Of a stretch of DNA of 64,000 nt, positions 24,601-37,229 are shown one piece after another (the stretch's first letter is position 1; each line of letters opens with the position of its first letter). The DNA lies in contig CM037838.1 in NCBI GenBank assembly GCA_021234535.1, forward strand, positions 13,471,680-13,535,679, in the 5' to 3' direction. The DNA comes from Stichopus chloronotus (lineage: Eukaryota; Echinodermata; Holothuroidea; Aspidochirotida; Stichopodidae). The translations under genes and the position numbers were made by a program. The notes under the pieces are model-generated. The model had not been told where the DNA came from and did no database searches. It was given only the letters and a program-made list of their open reading frames with translations.

Positions 24601-27600
24601 CAGAAATAAAGTACTTCATAAAGTAGTTGACAAAAACCAAAAATGTCATTTCTCACGATTCAAGGATAAAATGAAGCAGCATGAATATTCATCAAATTAT
24701 AACATTGTGTTTCTTACGTTATATTGTTCAAATTTACCCTCTTAATTTTGTTTTTATAAACGATCATTGGCATATTCCTGGCTTCCAGTAATAGGTGGAA
24801 CAAACAAACATCCGTTGTCTCAATGGTAAACACACCATCAAAGGTAAATGTCCATGTTTTCATTTTAATATTCTAAAAATATGCTTGTTTAATATGAAGC
24901 CCTCTCTAGGAAGAACAGTTAAAAACGAAACTGAATGATCACTTTTTCTTCTAGATGTTGCTAAGTTAATGATATCAAGTAAGTTCAATGTAAATCTGAC
25001 TTATGGATGAGAATGACATTTAAAAGCCCTTAATTACGTCATTAATTATAAATAAATGCTCCAATACAGTAATATCACATTGAATCGGCCGTTTCTCAAC
25101 GCTGACAGAAAGAACTCAAAAATAAAGCAAAATCGAAAATGTAGCGGATTTTGGCCAAAATATTAAAATTTGATAAGGCTATAGCCTTACGTTTTGGTCA
25201 ATTTTTAGCCAAATCGTCGATATTTTTAATCGTTGACACGAATGTGTTTATTTCTTAAATATACATTCGAAATCAATGAAAGACCCTTCTTCAACCCGAT
25301 ATCGTCCTTCTTTTAACACAAAACATTATTTATAATCTAATATTTTTTTAATCTCTCCAGAAATATAGTGGTATGAAAGGTAGTTTTCAAAAACCAAAAA
25401 TGTCATTTCTCACGATTCCAGGATAAAATGAAGCTGCATGAATATTCATCAAATTATAACATTGTGGTCCTAATGTTTTATTTGTCAAATTTACAATCTT
25501 CATTTTTTTTTTCGTAAAAGAAAACAATCGTTGGCCTCTCTCTTGCTTGTAGCAATAGGTGGAACAAACAAACATCCGTAGTCTCAATGGTGAACACACC
25601 ATCAAACAAAAAGGTCCAAGTGATTATATTAATATTATTAAAATATACGTGTTTAGTATGAAGCCCCCTTCTACGAAGAACAGTTCAAACCCAACAAAAT
25701 GATCTTTTTTTTTCTTCTAGATCTTACTAAGTTCATGTTATCTAGTAATTTCAAGGTGAATCCGACTTATGGATACGTATGACATTTGAAAGCCATTAAT
25801 GACTTCCTTTATTATTATAAACGCTCCAGTACAGTAATATCACATTGAATCGGTCATTTCTCAACGCTGAAAGAAAGATCTCAAAAATAGAGCATTATCG
25901 GAAATGTAGCAGATTTTGGCAAATAATGAAAATTTGATAAGGCTATATAGACTAAAGTTTTTTTCAATTTCAGCCAAGTCGTCGATATTTTCAATCGTTA
26001 ACAAAATGTGTCTATTTCTCCAATATACATTCTAAATCAAATGAAAGACCCTTTCTTAGCCCCAAATCGTCCTTCTTTTAACAGAAACATTATTTATAAT
26101 CTCATATTTTTTTAAATCTATCCAGAAATGAAGTACAATATAATGTAGTTGGCAGGAAAAAAAACGTTATTTCTCAAGATTCGAGGATAAAATGAAGCAA
26201 TCATCAATATTCGTCAAATTATAACATCGTTGTTCTTGTGTTATATTTGTCAAATTTACACTTTCCATTTTTTTGTCATAAATGAAAACAATCATTGGCC
26301 TATCCCTTGCATGTAACAATCCGTTATGTGGAACAAACAAATATCCGTAGTCTCATTGGTTAACACACAATGAACCAAAAACGTCAATGTTTTAATATTA
26401 ATATTATTAACATATACCTGTTTATTATGGAGGACTATACTCAGGAGAACAGTTAAAAAACAAAGAAAATGTAGCCTTATGTTTTGATCAATTTCAGCCA
26501 AATCGTCGATATTTTCAATCGTTACCACAGATATGTCTATTTCTTACATATACATTCTTATCCAATAAAACGTCATTCCGCCCGAAATCGTTCCCTATCT
26601 AATAGAACAATTATTTATAATCTTATACTTTTCATAGTCTCTCCAGAAATAAAGTACTTTAAAATGTATTTGACACAAAGGAAATTGTCATTTCTTAAGA
26701 TTCCAAGATAAAATGAAGCAGTCATAAATATTCGTCAAATTTTTACATTGTGGTTTTCATCATATATTCGTCAAAATGACACTTCCTTCATGAATGGAAA
26801 CAATCATTGGCCTCTCCCTTGCTTGTAACAACCCGTTATCTGGGACAAATAAACATCTGTAGTCTCATTAGTTAACAAACCATGATCTTAAAACGTATTT
26901 GATTTAGTATCAATATTATTTACAATAACCTGTTTAATAGGAATTCTAAAGTAAGCAAAACTTAAAGAAAAAAATGGTCACTTTTGCTTCGAGATGTTTT
27001 CTTGATCAGATTTTGACCAACATATGAAAATTTGATAAGACTATAGCCTTACGTTTTGTTTAATTTCAGCCAAATCGTCGATATTTTTAATCTTTACCAT
27101 ACATATGTCTATTTCTTCAATATACATTCTTATTTAATAAAAGGCCATTTCTATCCCGAAATCATCCCTCGTTTGAAAAGAAACATTATTTATCATCTCG
27201 TAAATTTTAAAGTCTCCCCCAAAATAAACTACTTTAAGATGTAGTTGAAACAAAAGAAATTGTCTTTTTCTTTAAAGATTCCAGGATAATATCACATGGA
27301 ATTGGTTATTTCTCAACGCTGACATCGCGAAAATCGCTAAAATGGAGCAAAATCGAAAATGTAGTAGAGTTTTTCTAAAATATGATAATTTGATAAGGCT
27401 ATATCCTTACGTTTTGGTATACATTTCATCCAAATGGTCGATATTTTCAATCGTTACCGCAAATGTGTCTAATATACATGCTTATTCAAAAAGAGACCTT
27501 TGCTATCCCGAAATAGCCCCTATTTTGATAAAAACATTGTTTATAATCTCATAATCTTTATAGTCTCCCCCGAAATACAGTACTTTTAAATGTAGTTGAC

Positions 27601-27813
27601 ACAGAATAAATTGTCATTTCGCAAGATTCCAGGATAAAATAAGGCAGTCATAAATATTCTTCAAAGTGTTACATAGTGGTCTTCATCTACTATTTGTCAA
27701 AATTACACTCATTAGTTTCTTATATAAATGAAAACAATCATTGACTTCTTCCTTGTTTTAACAATTCCTCACATGAAACAAGCAATCATCCGTATTTTCA
27801 TTAGTTAAGACAC
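18363..27813 (-). repeat. Satellite array, minus orientation, decaying toward its right edge
   Basis: About a dozen monomers with ATGAATATTCAT-type landmarks near 18,561, 19,328, 20,096, 20,862, 22,392, 23,157, 24,687 and 25,439. Type-B units dominate about 23,850-25,700. From about 26,460 the units are truncated, more diverged and missing landmarks (26,460-27,000, 27,000-27,290, 27,290-27,800). The last recognisable satellite is the TTAGTTAAGACACCATGAA segment near 27,797-27,815. No gene is seen. Confidence 0.93.
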
Positions 27814-28078
27814 CATGAAAATTGGACCCCACTAGTTTACATTCTTGTAAAAAAAAAAAAAACAGTGGAATGTACATTGTAAATGTAAAAGAAATGACTA
27901 AATGAAAAATTGTGACGTAACATGCTTTGCGAGTAGCTGTTCATGGAGTGAAGCGGGCACACCCAAGACAATTATTACATCAAAAGTGGGATTTAATAAT
28001 GTTGAGAAAATGTAAAAATTGTAAAAGCTGTAAAAAATGTGAAAATTGAGAAATTTATTTGCAGTATTAAACAACAGC

Positions 28079-28092
28079 AACAAGCATAGTTA
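28079..28092. repeat. Target-site duplication, 5' copy (truncated LINE)
   Basis: AACAAGCATAGTTA directly before the LINE. The 3' copy at 30,478-30,491 differs at one base. Confidence 0.85.
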
Positions 28093-30479
28093 CCACAAAA
28101 AGATCATACTTTAGTAAGAACTATCGACCTATCTCATTATTGAATGCAGATTATAAAATCGCTGCTAAGACTTTAGCCACTAGGCTTAAGAAAGTTATTC
28201 CATCTGTTATTAATTGCAATCAAACTGGTTTTCTTAAAAATAGGTTTATCGGTGAGAATATTCGGTTAATACTTGATTGTATCGATTACTGTGATAAGAA
28301 GGATGTTCCGGGGCTTTTACTATTTGTCGATTTCGAGAAAGCCTTTGACCGTCTGGAATGGGCTTTCATCCTCAAATGTTTAAGTTATTTTGGTTTCAAG
28401 GTTGGTTTCACACTTTGGATTAGAACTCTTTACTCTAACGCCTCAGCTTCCGTTTGCAATAACGGTTATTCATTCCCCTAATTCAAAATATCTAGAGGTG
28501 TTAGACAAGGGTGTCCATTAAGCCCTTATATTTTTGTATTGTGTGCTGAGATTTTGGCCATATGTATTAACGACTCACATCTTGTAAAAGGATTGTTTAT
28601 TATGGGAAAGGAAATACGAATAAGTCCGTATGTTGATGGTACAACTATTTTTACTGATGGCACCCGCGACAGTTTAAGTGCTGTTGTTAAAATTTTTCAT
28701 ATGTTGGAAAATTCTTCTGGTTTAAAAGTTTACTATGACAAAAACCAATTGCTTTCCATTAGGTCCACTGTCTGTTGAAAAACCCCTTTTTTTTAAACGA
28801 GTTTAATTTTGCTTGGACTCTTGGCCCTGTTACTGTTTTGGGTATTACTTTTGACAATCATGATAGAAACAATTTATTCCATCTAAACTATACCCCAAAG
28901 CTTTCACGCCTTAAGAGTAAATTGAATTTATTGTCTGCTAGAGACTTAACCCCTATAGGGAGAATTACTATTATTAAACTTTCGCCATTTCTCAGTTAGG
29001 TTTCCTTTTTCAAGTATTACCCAACCCTCCTGCTACCTTCATAAAAGAATTGGAAGCTTGTTTGTTTCGTTCCATCTGGTCAGGAAAACCAACCAAAAAA
29101 AAAGATCTACTTTGATTAGCCCCTTGAACCCTTTCACTAGTGGTTTAAAATGCACATGGGTAAAAAGATATACTGATAATACCACTTCTACCTGGAAACT
29201 TTTCTTTCATTTTCACTTGCAAAAATACGGGAAGCAACTTTTATTTCCCTGTAACTACCAGGCGAAAGATTTAACCATTGGTAATAATTTTATAAACGAT
29301 GTGTGTGAGGCTTGGTCAAAGTATCGTTTTCGTTGCCCAGTAGAAAATTTTGAAAATGAAATTGCTTGGAATCATTCACTGATAAGAATTAATAATGAAA
29401 TTATATTTTATGATTACATGTATGCAAAAGGTGTTTCTAACCTAAAAGATTTTTATGATAATAACCAAAGACCTTTGAATTTTGAATCCTTTAAACAGTA
29501 GTATTGACTAGATGCTTTCCTTTTTACTATGGTATTTTATCTGCTTTCCAAGAGAATGGGTAGAAAATTTGAATGTACGTGACATTGAAAATGTAAAAGA
29601 CGGTATAGGAGACAATCTTCAAGATACTCCATATTTATCTCGTAAAATCTACAAGCATTTAATTAAGACTATCGCTACTCCCCCTGTTGCATTTTCGAAG
29701 TGGGACGAAGTTTTTCAGTTCAGCCAATCTCAATGGCAAACCATTTGCAGAATTCCTTTCATCTCTTGCAAAGAAAGTAAGATTCGTTACTTTCAATTCC
29801 GTTTTATTCACCGTATCCTCGGCACAAATTCCTGTCTTTGTGAATATTGTAGCCAACCCACTCTGTACCTTTTGTAATCAGCAGATTGAATCTACCAAAC
29901 ATCTGTTTTGGGACTGCAGCACTACCTCAAATTTTAGTTTGAAAGCAGATCAAAGTGTATTAGGCAGACAGTTTGTATTCTCTAAAGTTGACTTATTTTT
30001 GGATACAAATTCAATTTAAGACACCCTTATAATTTTTTTTTATCTTTCATTTAAAATATTACTTGTTTAACAAGAAATTAAATTTTCAGCTGCCCAACGT
30101 AAATGATTCTTTAAACAAATTTAGATTTGCTATACAAGTTGAAAAAGAAATTGGAAATCACAAAAGTATGTCACACAATATCCTATGACAGCCTACACTC
30201 TGCATTTAGAAATTGTGTGATTCTCTTCCAGTGATTATATTTTGCGAACTATGAAATTTAACACCTTATACTGTATCCATTGGAAAAAGTATGTTATAGA
30301 CTGTAAGATCATAAGTTATTCTAGAAGGAAGATTTGGGTATTGCGCCTTTCATAATTATGACTATTTAACATTTCTCTGTAACTGATATGCAGATATTTT
30401 GTAAATAATTTCGATTTCGTTCACTGTACCATATACAATACTCATACTGAGTAAAAGAGGATGAAAAAAAAAAAAAAAA
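28093..30479 (+). mobile_element. 5'-truncated L1-like LINE with poly(A) tail
   Basis: The element starts inside the reverse transcriptase region and ends in a 16-A tail (30,464-30,479). It is flanked by a 14-bp target duplication (AACAAGCATAGTTA at 28,079-28,092 and AACAAGCGTAGTTA at 30,478-30,491, one mismatch). The opposite arm holds the empty site near 57,196-57,220. 5' truncation and a poly(A) tail are typical of target-primed reverse transcription. It belongs to the same broad family as the LINE at 36,457-41,444, sharing RFIGENIR and FDFEKAFD-type blocks. Confidence 0.9.
28108..30165 (+). pseudogene. Decayed LINE ORF2: partial reverse transcriptase plus C-terminal region
   Basis: Reading starts at NYRPISLLN, so endonuclease and the first RT motifs are missing. 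FVDFEKAFD, GVRQGCPLSP and the later RT and thumb-like blocks (DLTPIGR) follow, then a C-terminal CTFC...HLFWDC zinc-binding motif near 29,855-29,910. The catalytic YADD box has become YVDG near 28,628. There is an in-frame TAA at 28,479-28,481 and frame changes near 28,750-28,775, 29,000-29,060, 29,500 and 29,820-29,860. The tail LPNVNDSLNKFRF near 30,095 matches the C-terminal end of the other L1-like copy. The element cannot encode an active enzyme. Confidence 0.9.
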
Positions 30480-32284
30480 CAAGCGTAGTTATCTCTCTAA
30501 TATGCAATTTACATTTATGATTGCCATACATAATTCAGTGACACACTAAGCTATGGTAATGATTCATGAAATGATCTATGATTAACTTAGTCAATTGAAT
30601 TAGTCACCAAGAAGAGCAGTTATTTCATATACGACAAATGAGGAAACTGAAAGAAACTACAGAGAATAAATCTCCTTTTCAGCGCAAAACATCAATATTT
30701 GGTCAGCTATTTTTGTCACTTTGACAAACACTAATTAAGAATTAGGTACATTTTATTAAATACGAACAAAATCCATGTTTTCCTTGTTAATTTTGATTGC
30801 CTATTGCGGTCTTCCCTGAAATTGTCGTTCAAAGTCAATTTATCTAACTTTGATATTCTCTATGATTTAGTTACTTTGAAGCTGTGCCTATGATGTAGAA
30901 GTACATTAGCTGGTCTGGATTTTGGCATGGGCGTGTAAGGAATGTGGTCAGGGCCCACACGAAAATTGGACCGCACAAAATTACATTATTGCATCGAGGC
31001 TAGAGTAATGTTGTCACATTCGTTTGTGGGAAAAGGGAATCGATTGAGTTCATCCAAGTTTCTTCGTGATGTGTACAGTCTTACTGAGAATTATAGTGAG
31101 CCCCCCCCCCCCCCTCCCCGCATTAGTGCGCAGTGTCTTCCCAAAGGTAAATCGGTCCCTGTGCTAGGGTGTGAGTTTCTATTTACAAGATCCAACTACC
31201 ACCGTACCAGCCGAAAGAAAAGAAAAACATGGAAAAAAGGGAATGATTCTTCCACTGGATGAATCAATGTGTTCCATTAGTAGCCTACAAGAAAGCTGTT
31301 TGCAATATGTGACTGTACTATAACACGTACCGACACACTGACATAATCATACACATCATGTACAGAAAGAATTTATCCACAGAACTATTTACTAGTTACG
31401 ACTACAGTGAAGATGTCAAAGACATCAAAGTTTTCAATGATTGTTCATAATACTTCGGGGATTTAATGAATGAAAGTAGAAAGTCAAGCAAACAATGGAA
31501 CATTTTTGGGACCGCTTACAATGAATGACAGTGACACACTTAATTCCTCTTATTCCAGCAACTTCAATCACATATCTATTACGTAATATTCAATGAAGGT
31601 CACTGGAATATCCAAACTCAGAGAACAGTCGGTTGTTTCTCTCCTCTCTTTATTTAGATGATCCTATTCAGGTTTATCCGATAAAAGATTAGCTAAACCT
31701 AACGTAGAACCAATGCTGTTACTACTTGTAGTGCGTAATGATACTGATGTAACGTGCTGTGAGCAAAGAGACGAATCCTGCTCTATGGGTGAAACCAATA
31801 CTATTACATGAAATGGGTGGGCGTATATGAAACGGTTATCACTTTATAGATAACTCGTGGCAATACACAGGTGAATGGAATAAAGTTATTTTTTTATAAG
31901 TTTGAGTTATGTTTTACTGTTGTGAATACAAGTGTTGATATGGGCCTAATGTCACATATTTACCATTGAATGAGACACGCTATTTAATATTTAATACACT
32001 TTATGTACATCTATTTTTTTTCTCGAAAAGCCGACATTATAAAAACAAAATCTGATGCCCTCTGAGAATATAAATGTTAATATATATTTTAGCAACTTTA
32101 TTCCAATGCCAAACTACAGATTTACGTAGCAGATTTTTATCCTTCTCGAAGAAAAGGTTATAGTTTGCTAATAACTCAGTTTTACCACAACATGGCAGTG
32201 TTACACAAGCGTTGGTACTGAAATTTCATTCTAACAAATTCTATAACATGATGTAAACAGCCCCAATTTAATAGGTTGATGGCG
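30480..32284. other. Anonymous duplicated sequence, no gene seen
   Basis: Left-arm sequence that aligns in reverse with 55,320-57,190. A poly-C tract lies near 31,099-31,116. The 106-codon frame at 30,942-31,262 runs through the poly-C tract, is not conserved in the opposite arm, and is not called as a gene. Confidence 0.6.
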
Positions 32285-32324
32285 CCAGTCGAATATACAA
32301 CAACAAAGAAAACTAAAAACTGTA

Positions 32325-32624
32325 ATGGTCCTTACAGGCTTCCGTAGGTTCATACATAGAAGAACACGCCTCATTGGGCCACGTGTTCAGTGGACTATGG
32401 GCAGCACACATGCCGGTCGCAAAGAGCCTTTCAACCCTCTGGCCGAGTTGCATGGATTCACCTCACGCCACCTAGTACGCTTCTGGTCGACCTTTGACCG
32501 ACCCTCCTCGCATCCTTCCTGGTTCTTTTACGACTTCAAGGGAGACATGGCACGGGATCCTAGGCCACAAAAAGTACCATACCACCACCGGACCATTGTA
32601 GCCCGGATGTGCCTTGAACCCTAG
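32325..32624 (+). CDS. Hypothetical 99-aa ORF in the conserved core
   Basis: Complete ATG-to-TAG frame, basic and rich in Arg, His and Pro, beginning MVLTGFRRFIHRRTRL and ending ARMCLEP. I recognise no domain, signal peptide or membrane segment. The same frame is open in the other arm, where it is cut by the Tx1-like LINE. The arms differ so little here that frame conservation alone is weak evidence for coding. It could equally be a non-coding part of a repeat; this is a candidate only. Confidence 0.2.
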   Translation: MVLTGFRRFIHRRTRLIGPRVQWTMGSTHAGRKEPFNPLAELHGFTSRHLVRFWSTFDRPSSHPSWFFYDFKGDMARDPRPQKVPYHHRTIVARMCLEP

Positions 32625-32780
32625 CACGGTTTCTATGACCAGCAGAGCAGGAGTCTTTCGTCCGCCCCTTATAGCGCATGGCCAGCACGTCAGCTGGTGA
32701 CTTTGAAGTTTGAATTAATACTTAACGATAACATAGAGCATTTCCTTCCAAATCAAAAGTAAACGTTTGACTCTCTGATT

Positions 32781-32850
32781 CTGTGTCGGGCTCGAACCAG
32801 GAATCATACGATCCTAGAATGAGCGCATTAGCCATTCGGCTGTAGCACTA
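32781..32850 (-). other. tRNA-like segment (tRNA pseudogene or SINE head)
   Basis: Read on the minus strand, it has a box A-like TGGCTAATGCGCTC and a box B-like GGTTCGAGCCC at tRNA-like spacing. It resembles internal RNA polymerase III promoters. The T stem and acceptor stem pair poorly and the anticodon loop lacks the usual T before the anticodon, so it is not a functional tRNA gene. The right-arm copy is at 49,383-49,450. Confidence 0.4.
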
Positions 32851-32860
32851 GACATGACCT

Positions 32861-35800
32861 TGAGGAATTAAATGAGATTAAACCACTGCTGTAAAAAGGC
32901 GCAATTCACAAATCCATCAGTTCTCCACACACCCACACACCCCTCACAGGATAACAGGCGAATGCGCAGTTCCTGCATTTTAGTCGCCTAAAGAAGTATC
33001 TAACGCCTTAATTCTGCTATTTAAAACTTGCGATAAGAAATGAACCGCACAGGCAATGATAAATCTCAAGATATTTTTTTTCAATAGAACTTAGTATGGT
33101 TGCGGCTAAGTTTAAAAGACGAATAATTTTCTCACTTTTCCGGTTAGGATGCAGCTTGTATTCCCGAGTGTACAAGTGGACATAGAGAAGAAAAGAAAAA
33201 TAAAGACAACAAGAGGTGATATGGGCATTGACTGGAAGATGTTACTCCTCAACGAAGACTAATGAATAAAACAATCAATACAAAGCACACGGCGAAAGTC
33301 AGATTACTTATTTGCATATCAATCGTTACAGAAATAGTCGAATTCCTCTTGCACACCAAGACGTGACAAAGAAATAACACAAATACCAAAATTTGTGTAA
33401 CTGTAAAGACATGTGGTAAAATCATCTCTCCTCTGAATGTATCATGAAGGTAGTTATAACTCTGAGGAGGCTAGTTTCTCTCAACTCATCACCGCCCCCC
33501 CCCCTTCCCAGTCATCACCATTTTTGTTATTATTATTTTTTAAGTAAGGATTCTGAACGATGGCTTTGTTTTCTGTTTATATTATCACAAAATCATTCCT
33601 CTGCATTGCAATCTCAAGGAGTATTACAAACAATATATTCTACCGGTACATGAACTATCACCTGCGGCAGAGGTATAAAAGTGGCGGCCCGTGGGTCAGA
33701 TCCACCAATCCCCCCCCCCCCCCCAAAGAAAATAAGAATTGAAGAAAAAGTATATGGGAGAAACTGGAAAATTTTAAAATGATAAAGGAACGTCCAACGC
33801 TTAGCTTAAAACTGTATTAATTGAAACACTCAATGTTGGTTACGTCATCACAAGTTACCTCTTATCAGGGTTTGTTCAAGCAGAATTCAGCTGCATTTTT
33901 AGTAGTTTTACAAGTTTATCGTATGGCAAGGCTTAACGGCATGGCTGATACTGAGACAGAACGTATATTACCCTGGTGTCACTGAGTACAAGCACCCTCC
34001 AAGATTTCTTCAAAATGTGCCATAATGTGCCCATTTGTGCAGGAATCTTCTTTTTGACATCTTAAGCCGTTTGTTGATTGACATTTTTATGTTTTATAAT
34101 TTTAGAAATATGTGTCCCTTACGTGAGAGAACATATAAAAGTCAAAACAGGGCCTGAATTAAGATAGGTGACGTATAACGTACATTTTACATACGTTCTG
34201 CAGTTTCCTAGTCCAAGTCCACTGTACAATAAACATTTCGTCGTAGCAGATTTATGGGGAAAAATAACCTGTCAATGACACATTTTGTTAAAAAGTGCCA
34301 CAGTAGGGAGAAAAAGATTATTAGTTTGTTTTAATTGTCTTATTTTAAAGTTTCATGGATAATATTCATCAATATATGTATTTTATTCCTCCCTAGCTTG
34401 AATAAGGAATGTTATCTGGTTAAAGTCATCAATGTTTACCTTAACTCCGCAGGTAAACAGTGTTGACCTTTGACCAACACCGTTCCATCGGCGTTCCAAA
34501 GGCATAAAACAAATAGTCATGAACATAATTTATGTGACGTCAACAGCAGAAAAATTAAAAAAAGTATACGATTCTTTTTTTTCTCTCTCTCTACTGAGAA
34601 ACTTGCTAACAGAGTAGGTCATTGATAATTCATATTACTGAAAGGTCTTTTTTTTTTGCCACAAATCTATTAAACAGTATGTGATGTTATTGCTATTATT
34701 CAGAAGTACACCACAAGACTAGCTATACTTCTTACGGTAGAAAATATATGGATACTAGTGCACCATTATCCATTTGTTCAAACACAGTCTAATTTCAACA
34801 GAAATGCCTTTGCATGACTTTTGTTGTAGTAATATTACTTTGGCTCATTAATGCCTTCGTTTCCAATTTTGTGGCTGCTCATGGTCGTGTAGTTTTAAGT
34901 GTTCAGACAATATAGACAGAAGCCAAAGGCTTTATTAATAACCAAAAAATAAGAAAATAAAAAGATGGCTGCAATCTTTGCTCAAAATCCAAATTGTTAT
35001 CTCTTCCATTATATAATTGAAAAATGAATTTCGCGATTACCTATTTCATAACCTCAAATATTGTTACTTAAGTTTGCTTAAAGTTCGAAAGGGTTTTTTG
35101 TGTTTGAAAACTTTTTTCATATGGCGTCTCTATGATCACAGTCTTACATTTCTCATGTTAATAATCTAATACTGACCAACATGATTCTCACTGCATGTAC
35201 TTATCCATGATTTAAATACGAGAAGTTTACATAAATATTTTCATTGCTGCCAGCATAATTTGATGTTGCAATATGAACCTGGCGTGCGTCTTTACATGAA
35301 AGTAGTAATAATATCACTCCATATATGGCGGTATTATCACATCTATATATCGTATATATCGCAGTAGTATCATTCCGCGGTATATGGCTGTTTGTCCTTA
35401 CACTTTAAGTTAAATTTATCTTTGTTTCATTAATGCATTTCACCATAATGGGATCCTATTTCGAGGAAGCAACATAATTGTCCTATATTTAAGTGAAGAC
35501 CAATTCAACCTGAGTTTCTCTCGACTTTTCTGGTAAATAGTCTAAAAGGAAGGGAGTCAAATACAAATTGTTGGCTATGTTGATGCTTTGATATGAACAT
35601 TTCAATGCTATTTTTCTTGATTGCTGTGAAAATAGTTATAAAGAATAGGTTTGCAAGAATACTGTGGCTTCGAAAAATGGAGGAAAGAAAAGGTAAAAGT
35701 GAAATTTGATGCTGAAATACAGTGGCATTCCTTGGCAGTGCGAGGTGAGGGGGGGGGGCGAGGTGGGATGTTCAAAGTGAGGGCGTCGTATTATTCTGGA

Positions 35801-36400
35801 ATTTGTAAGACCAGCTTTTTCTGCTACTGAATGGTCATCCATTTTAGTTTAATAAAAAGACAAGCAGTACTTTCTTTCTTAGTATCCTTAAATGGTCATT
35901 TTTACCGTACATTTACAAATACAAAACCCTGATGTCTAATTAATATCCCCATTTTTCTTGCAAGAGCCAGTCAGCGAGAAGAGAGTCATAAAAGAGTGTA
36001 TTGAAAGTGACAGACCTTACGAGTGTGTGTCCCAATCTGCATAGGCCTTAAGTACTGTGTTGATCACAAACCCAACTAGGTGTGGCGCAATGAGCCTATA
36101 GGCATTGCCTAGCGTGGTTACCATGGTTACAACTCTAATAACATGGCATTTGGTATTCTTCAAACAACATAATACTGCAACATTAGGCCTTCATGGCATT
36201 AATTACATTGATGCTCAGTGGCGGCACAGAATCTTAAATCAGTTGGTGGGGGGGGGGAACTTGAGGGCAAAACAAACTGTTGGGGGGCATAAATTTCGCG
36301 GATCGAGCTGGTATATATCTGGGACGAGCCTAAGGATGAGAAGCTAGTAGACGTATCTTTCCTCACCAGGAAAAAGTTTATCTTTTTTACCTAGTTTACG
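32861..36400. other. Anonymous intergenic sequence, no gene seen
   Basis: The first 0.8 kb is the inner part of the left duplication arm; from about 33,666 nothing matches elsewhere in the window. Poly-C or poly-G tracts lie near 33,487, 33,711, 35,748 and 36,247. The short ORFs are either low-complexity (around the poly-C tracts) or random. No RNA gene or clear transposon was recognised. Confidence 0.6.
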
Positions 36401-36456
36401 AATTCCTCTCATAAAAAGTGACATACTTTCTAGAAGCTTTTACCTTTCAGTTGACA

Positions 36457-37229
36457 ATGTCAGGCTCTTCACGCAGGGGGAGACCTCCCCTCACGCAAAA
36501 TCAACGTAAAACCAGATCCGCCACAGGCACCTTATCTCAAAGTAGCCTAGGTAATACTTCATTGCCACTCACCGAGACTGGAGATGGAAACTGGAAAAGG
36601 GCAATTGAATCTTTCCAGAACACCTTGGTAAAATCCATAAAGGATCTTGAAAAAAGCCTGCATACTCTGGAGACTGAACTGGGAAAGGCCATTGATTTTC
36701 AAGCCAGACGTATCGATGACCTATTTGACAAAATGGCAGCCAAAGACGCTCAGTATGAGGATATGCAACAGAAAATTTCTGATTTACAATCTGCTCTCTC
36801 AGCAAAGGATACACAACTCAATAAACTCGAACGTATCTCACGTAGAAATAACTTTCGTATTGTTGGTGTCTCTTCTGCCCCTGGCGAGGACTGTGAAGAA
36901 TTCGAAAGAGACAAGTCCTTTCTCTCTTTCGAGATTCTCAAGATATCTCAATTGAGCGATGTCACCGAGATGGTCGTGCGACGGCTGATCACCCTCCTCA
37001 CATTCTGGTCAAGTGTACCTCATTTAAAGCGAAGGTACACATTATGAAATATCGTCGGAGTGCGCTTGAAGGCCAAAGTTTTTTCATTGTGGATGATCTG
37101 ACCCGAGTGGACTTAGCTGAGAAGAAGAAATGGGCCCAGAAAGTCAAAGATCTCTATGATAGCGGTACCAAGCTTCGCTTTACCGGAGGTAAATGGAGGG
37201 ACTCTACTGACAAACCGTTCAATTTCTAA
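36457..37229 (+). pseudogene. L1-like ORF1 protein, frameshifted
   Basis: In L1-type elements ORF1p is an RNA-binding trimeric chaperone that coats the element RNA. Here the ATG at 36,457 opens a Ser/Arg/Pro-rich N-terminus (MSGSSRRGRPPL). A heptad-like coiled coil follows (about residues 46-125; SFQNTLVKSIKDLEKSL to LNKLERIS), then the RRM start RRNNFRIVGV. One frame change near 36,970-36,985 separates this from the remainder (HILVKCTSFKAKVHIMKYRR to TDKPFNF, ending 37,229). That remainder corresponds to the rest of the RRM and the C-terminal domain. There are no zinc knuckles, unlike the ORF1 at 49,731. Confidence 0.85.

Larger units (their letters stand above)
32285..32860 (+). repeat. Strongly conserved core of the inverted duplication (left copy)
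   Basis: Compared with the right arm (49,375-49,712 joined to 55,085-55,320, inverted), this stretch shows only about a dozen differences, and only about three between 32,350 and 32,760. The flanking arm sequence is far more diverged. The core is also richer in GC than its surroundings. It holds a 99-codon ORF and, on the other strand, a tRNA-like segment. It may be a mobile element, a functional element or a gene-conversion tract; I cannot tell which. Confidence 0.75.
27860..33665 (+). repeat. Left arm of older inverted duplication
   Basis: Apart from a LINE inserted at 28,093, this stretch aligns as a reverse complement to about 48,975-57,375. Matching anchors include GTGGGATTTAATA (near 27,988, and inverted near 57,255), a GGCATGGGC/CCCTGACC block (near 30,925 and 56,745), CCAATGCCAAACTACAGATTT (near 32,104, and inverted near 55,490), and the stretch around GGATTCTGAACGATGG (near 33,549, and inverted near 49,075). 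Identity is roughly three-quarters to four-fifths by eye, except for a much better conserved core at about 32,285-32,860. About 0.4 kb at 33,110-33,545 has no counterpart. Confidence 0.8.

Noticed and set aside
1..27813. CENP-B box in the satellite
   Set aside because: TTCGGGCTT resembles part of the motif, but the spacing and the remaining required bases do not fit.
1..27813. CRISPR-like regular repeats
   Set aside because: The period is about 765 bp with whole-unit homology and no short repeat/spacer pattern; the sequence is eukaryotic satellite.
32279..32300. TGGCGCCAGTCG as a retroviral-type primer binding site
   Set aside because: Only the first seven bases resemble a known site, and there are no LTRs, gag or pol nearby.
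32325..32624. The 99-aa ORF as a confident gene
   Set aside because: No domain, and the duplicate copies are too similar for frame conservation to be informative; kept only as a low-confidence candidate.
36112..36136. GTTACCATGGTTAC as an RFX X-box
   Set aside because: The second half-site deviates from consensus and there is no gene beside it.
36214..36260. CAGTGGCGGC as a hAT transposon terminus
   Set aside because: No matching opposite end, target duplication or transposase was found.
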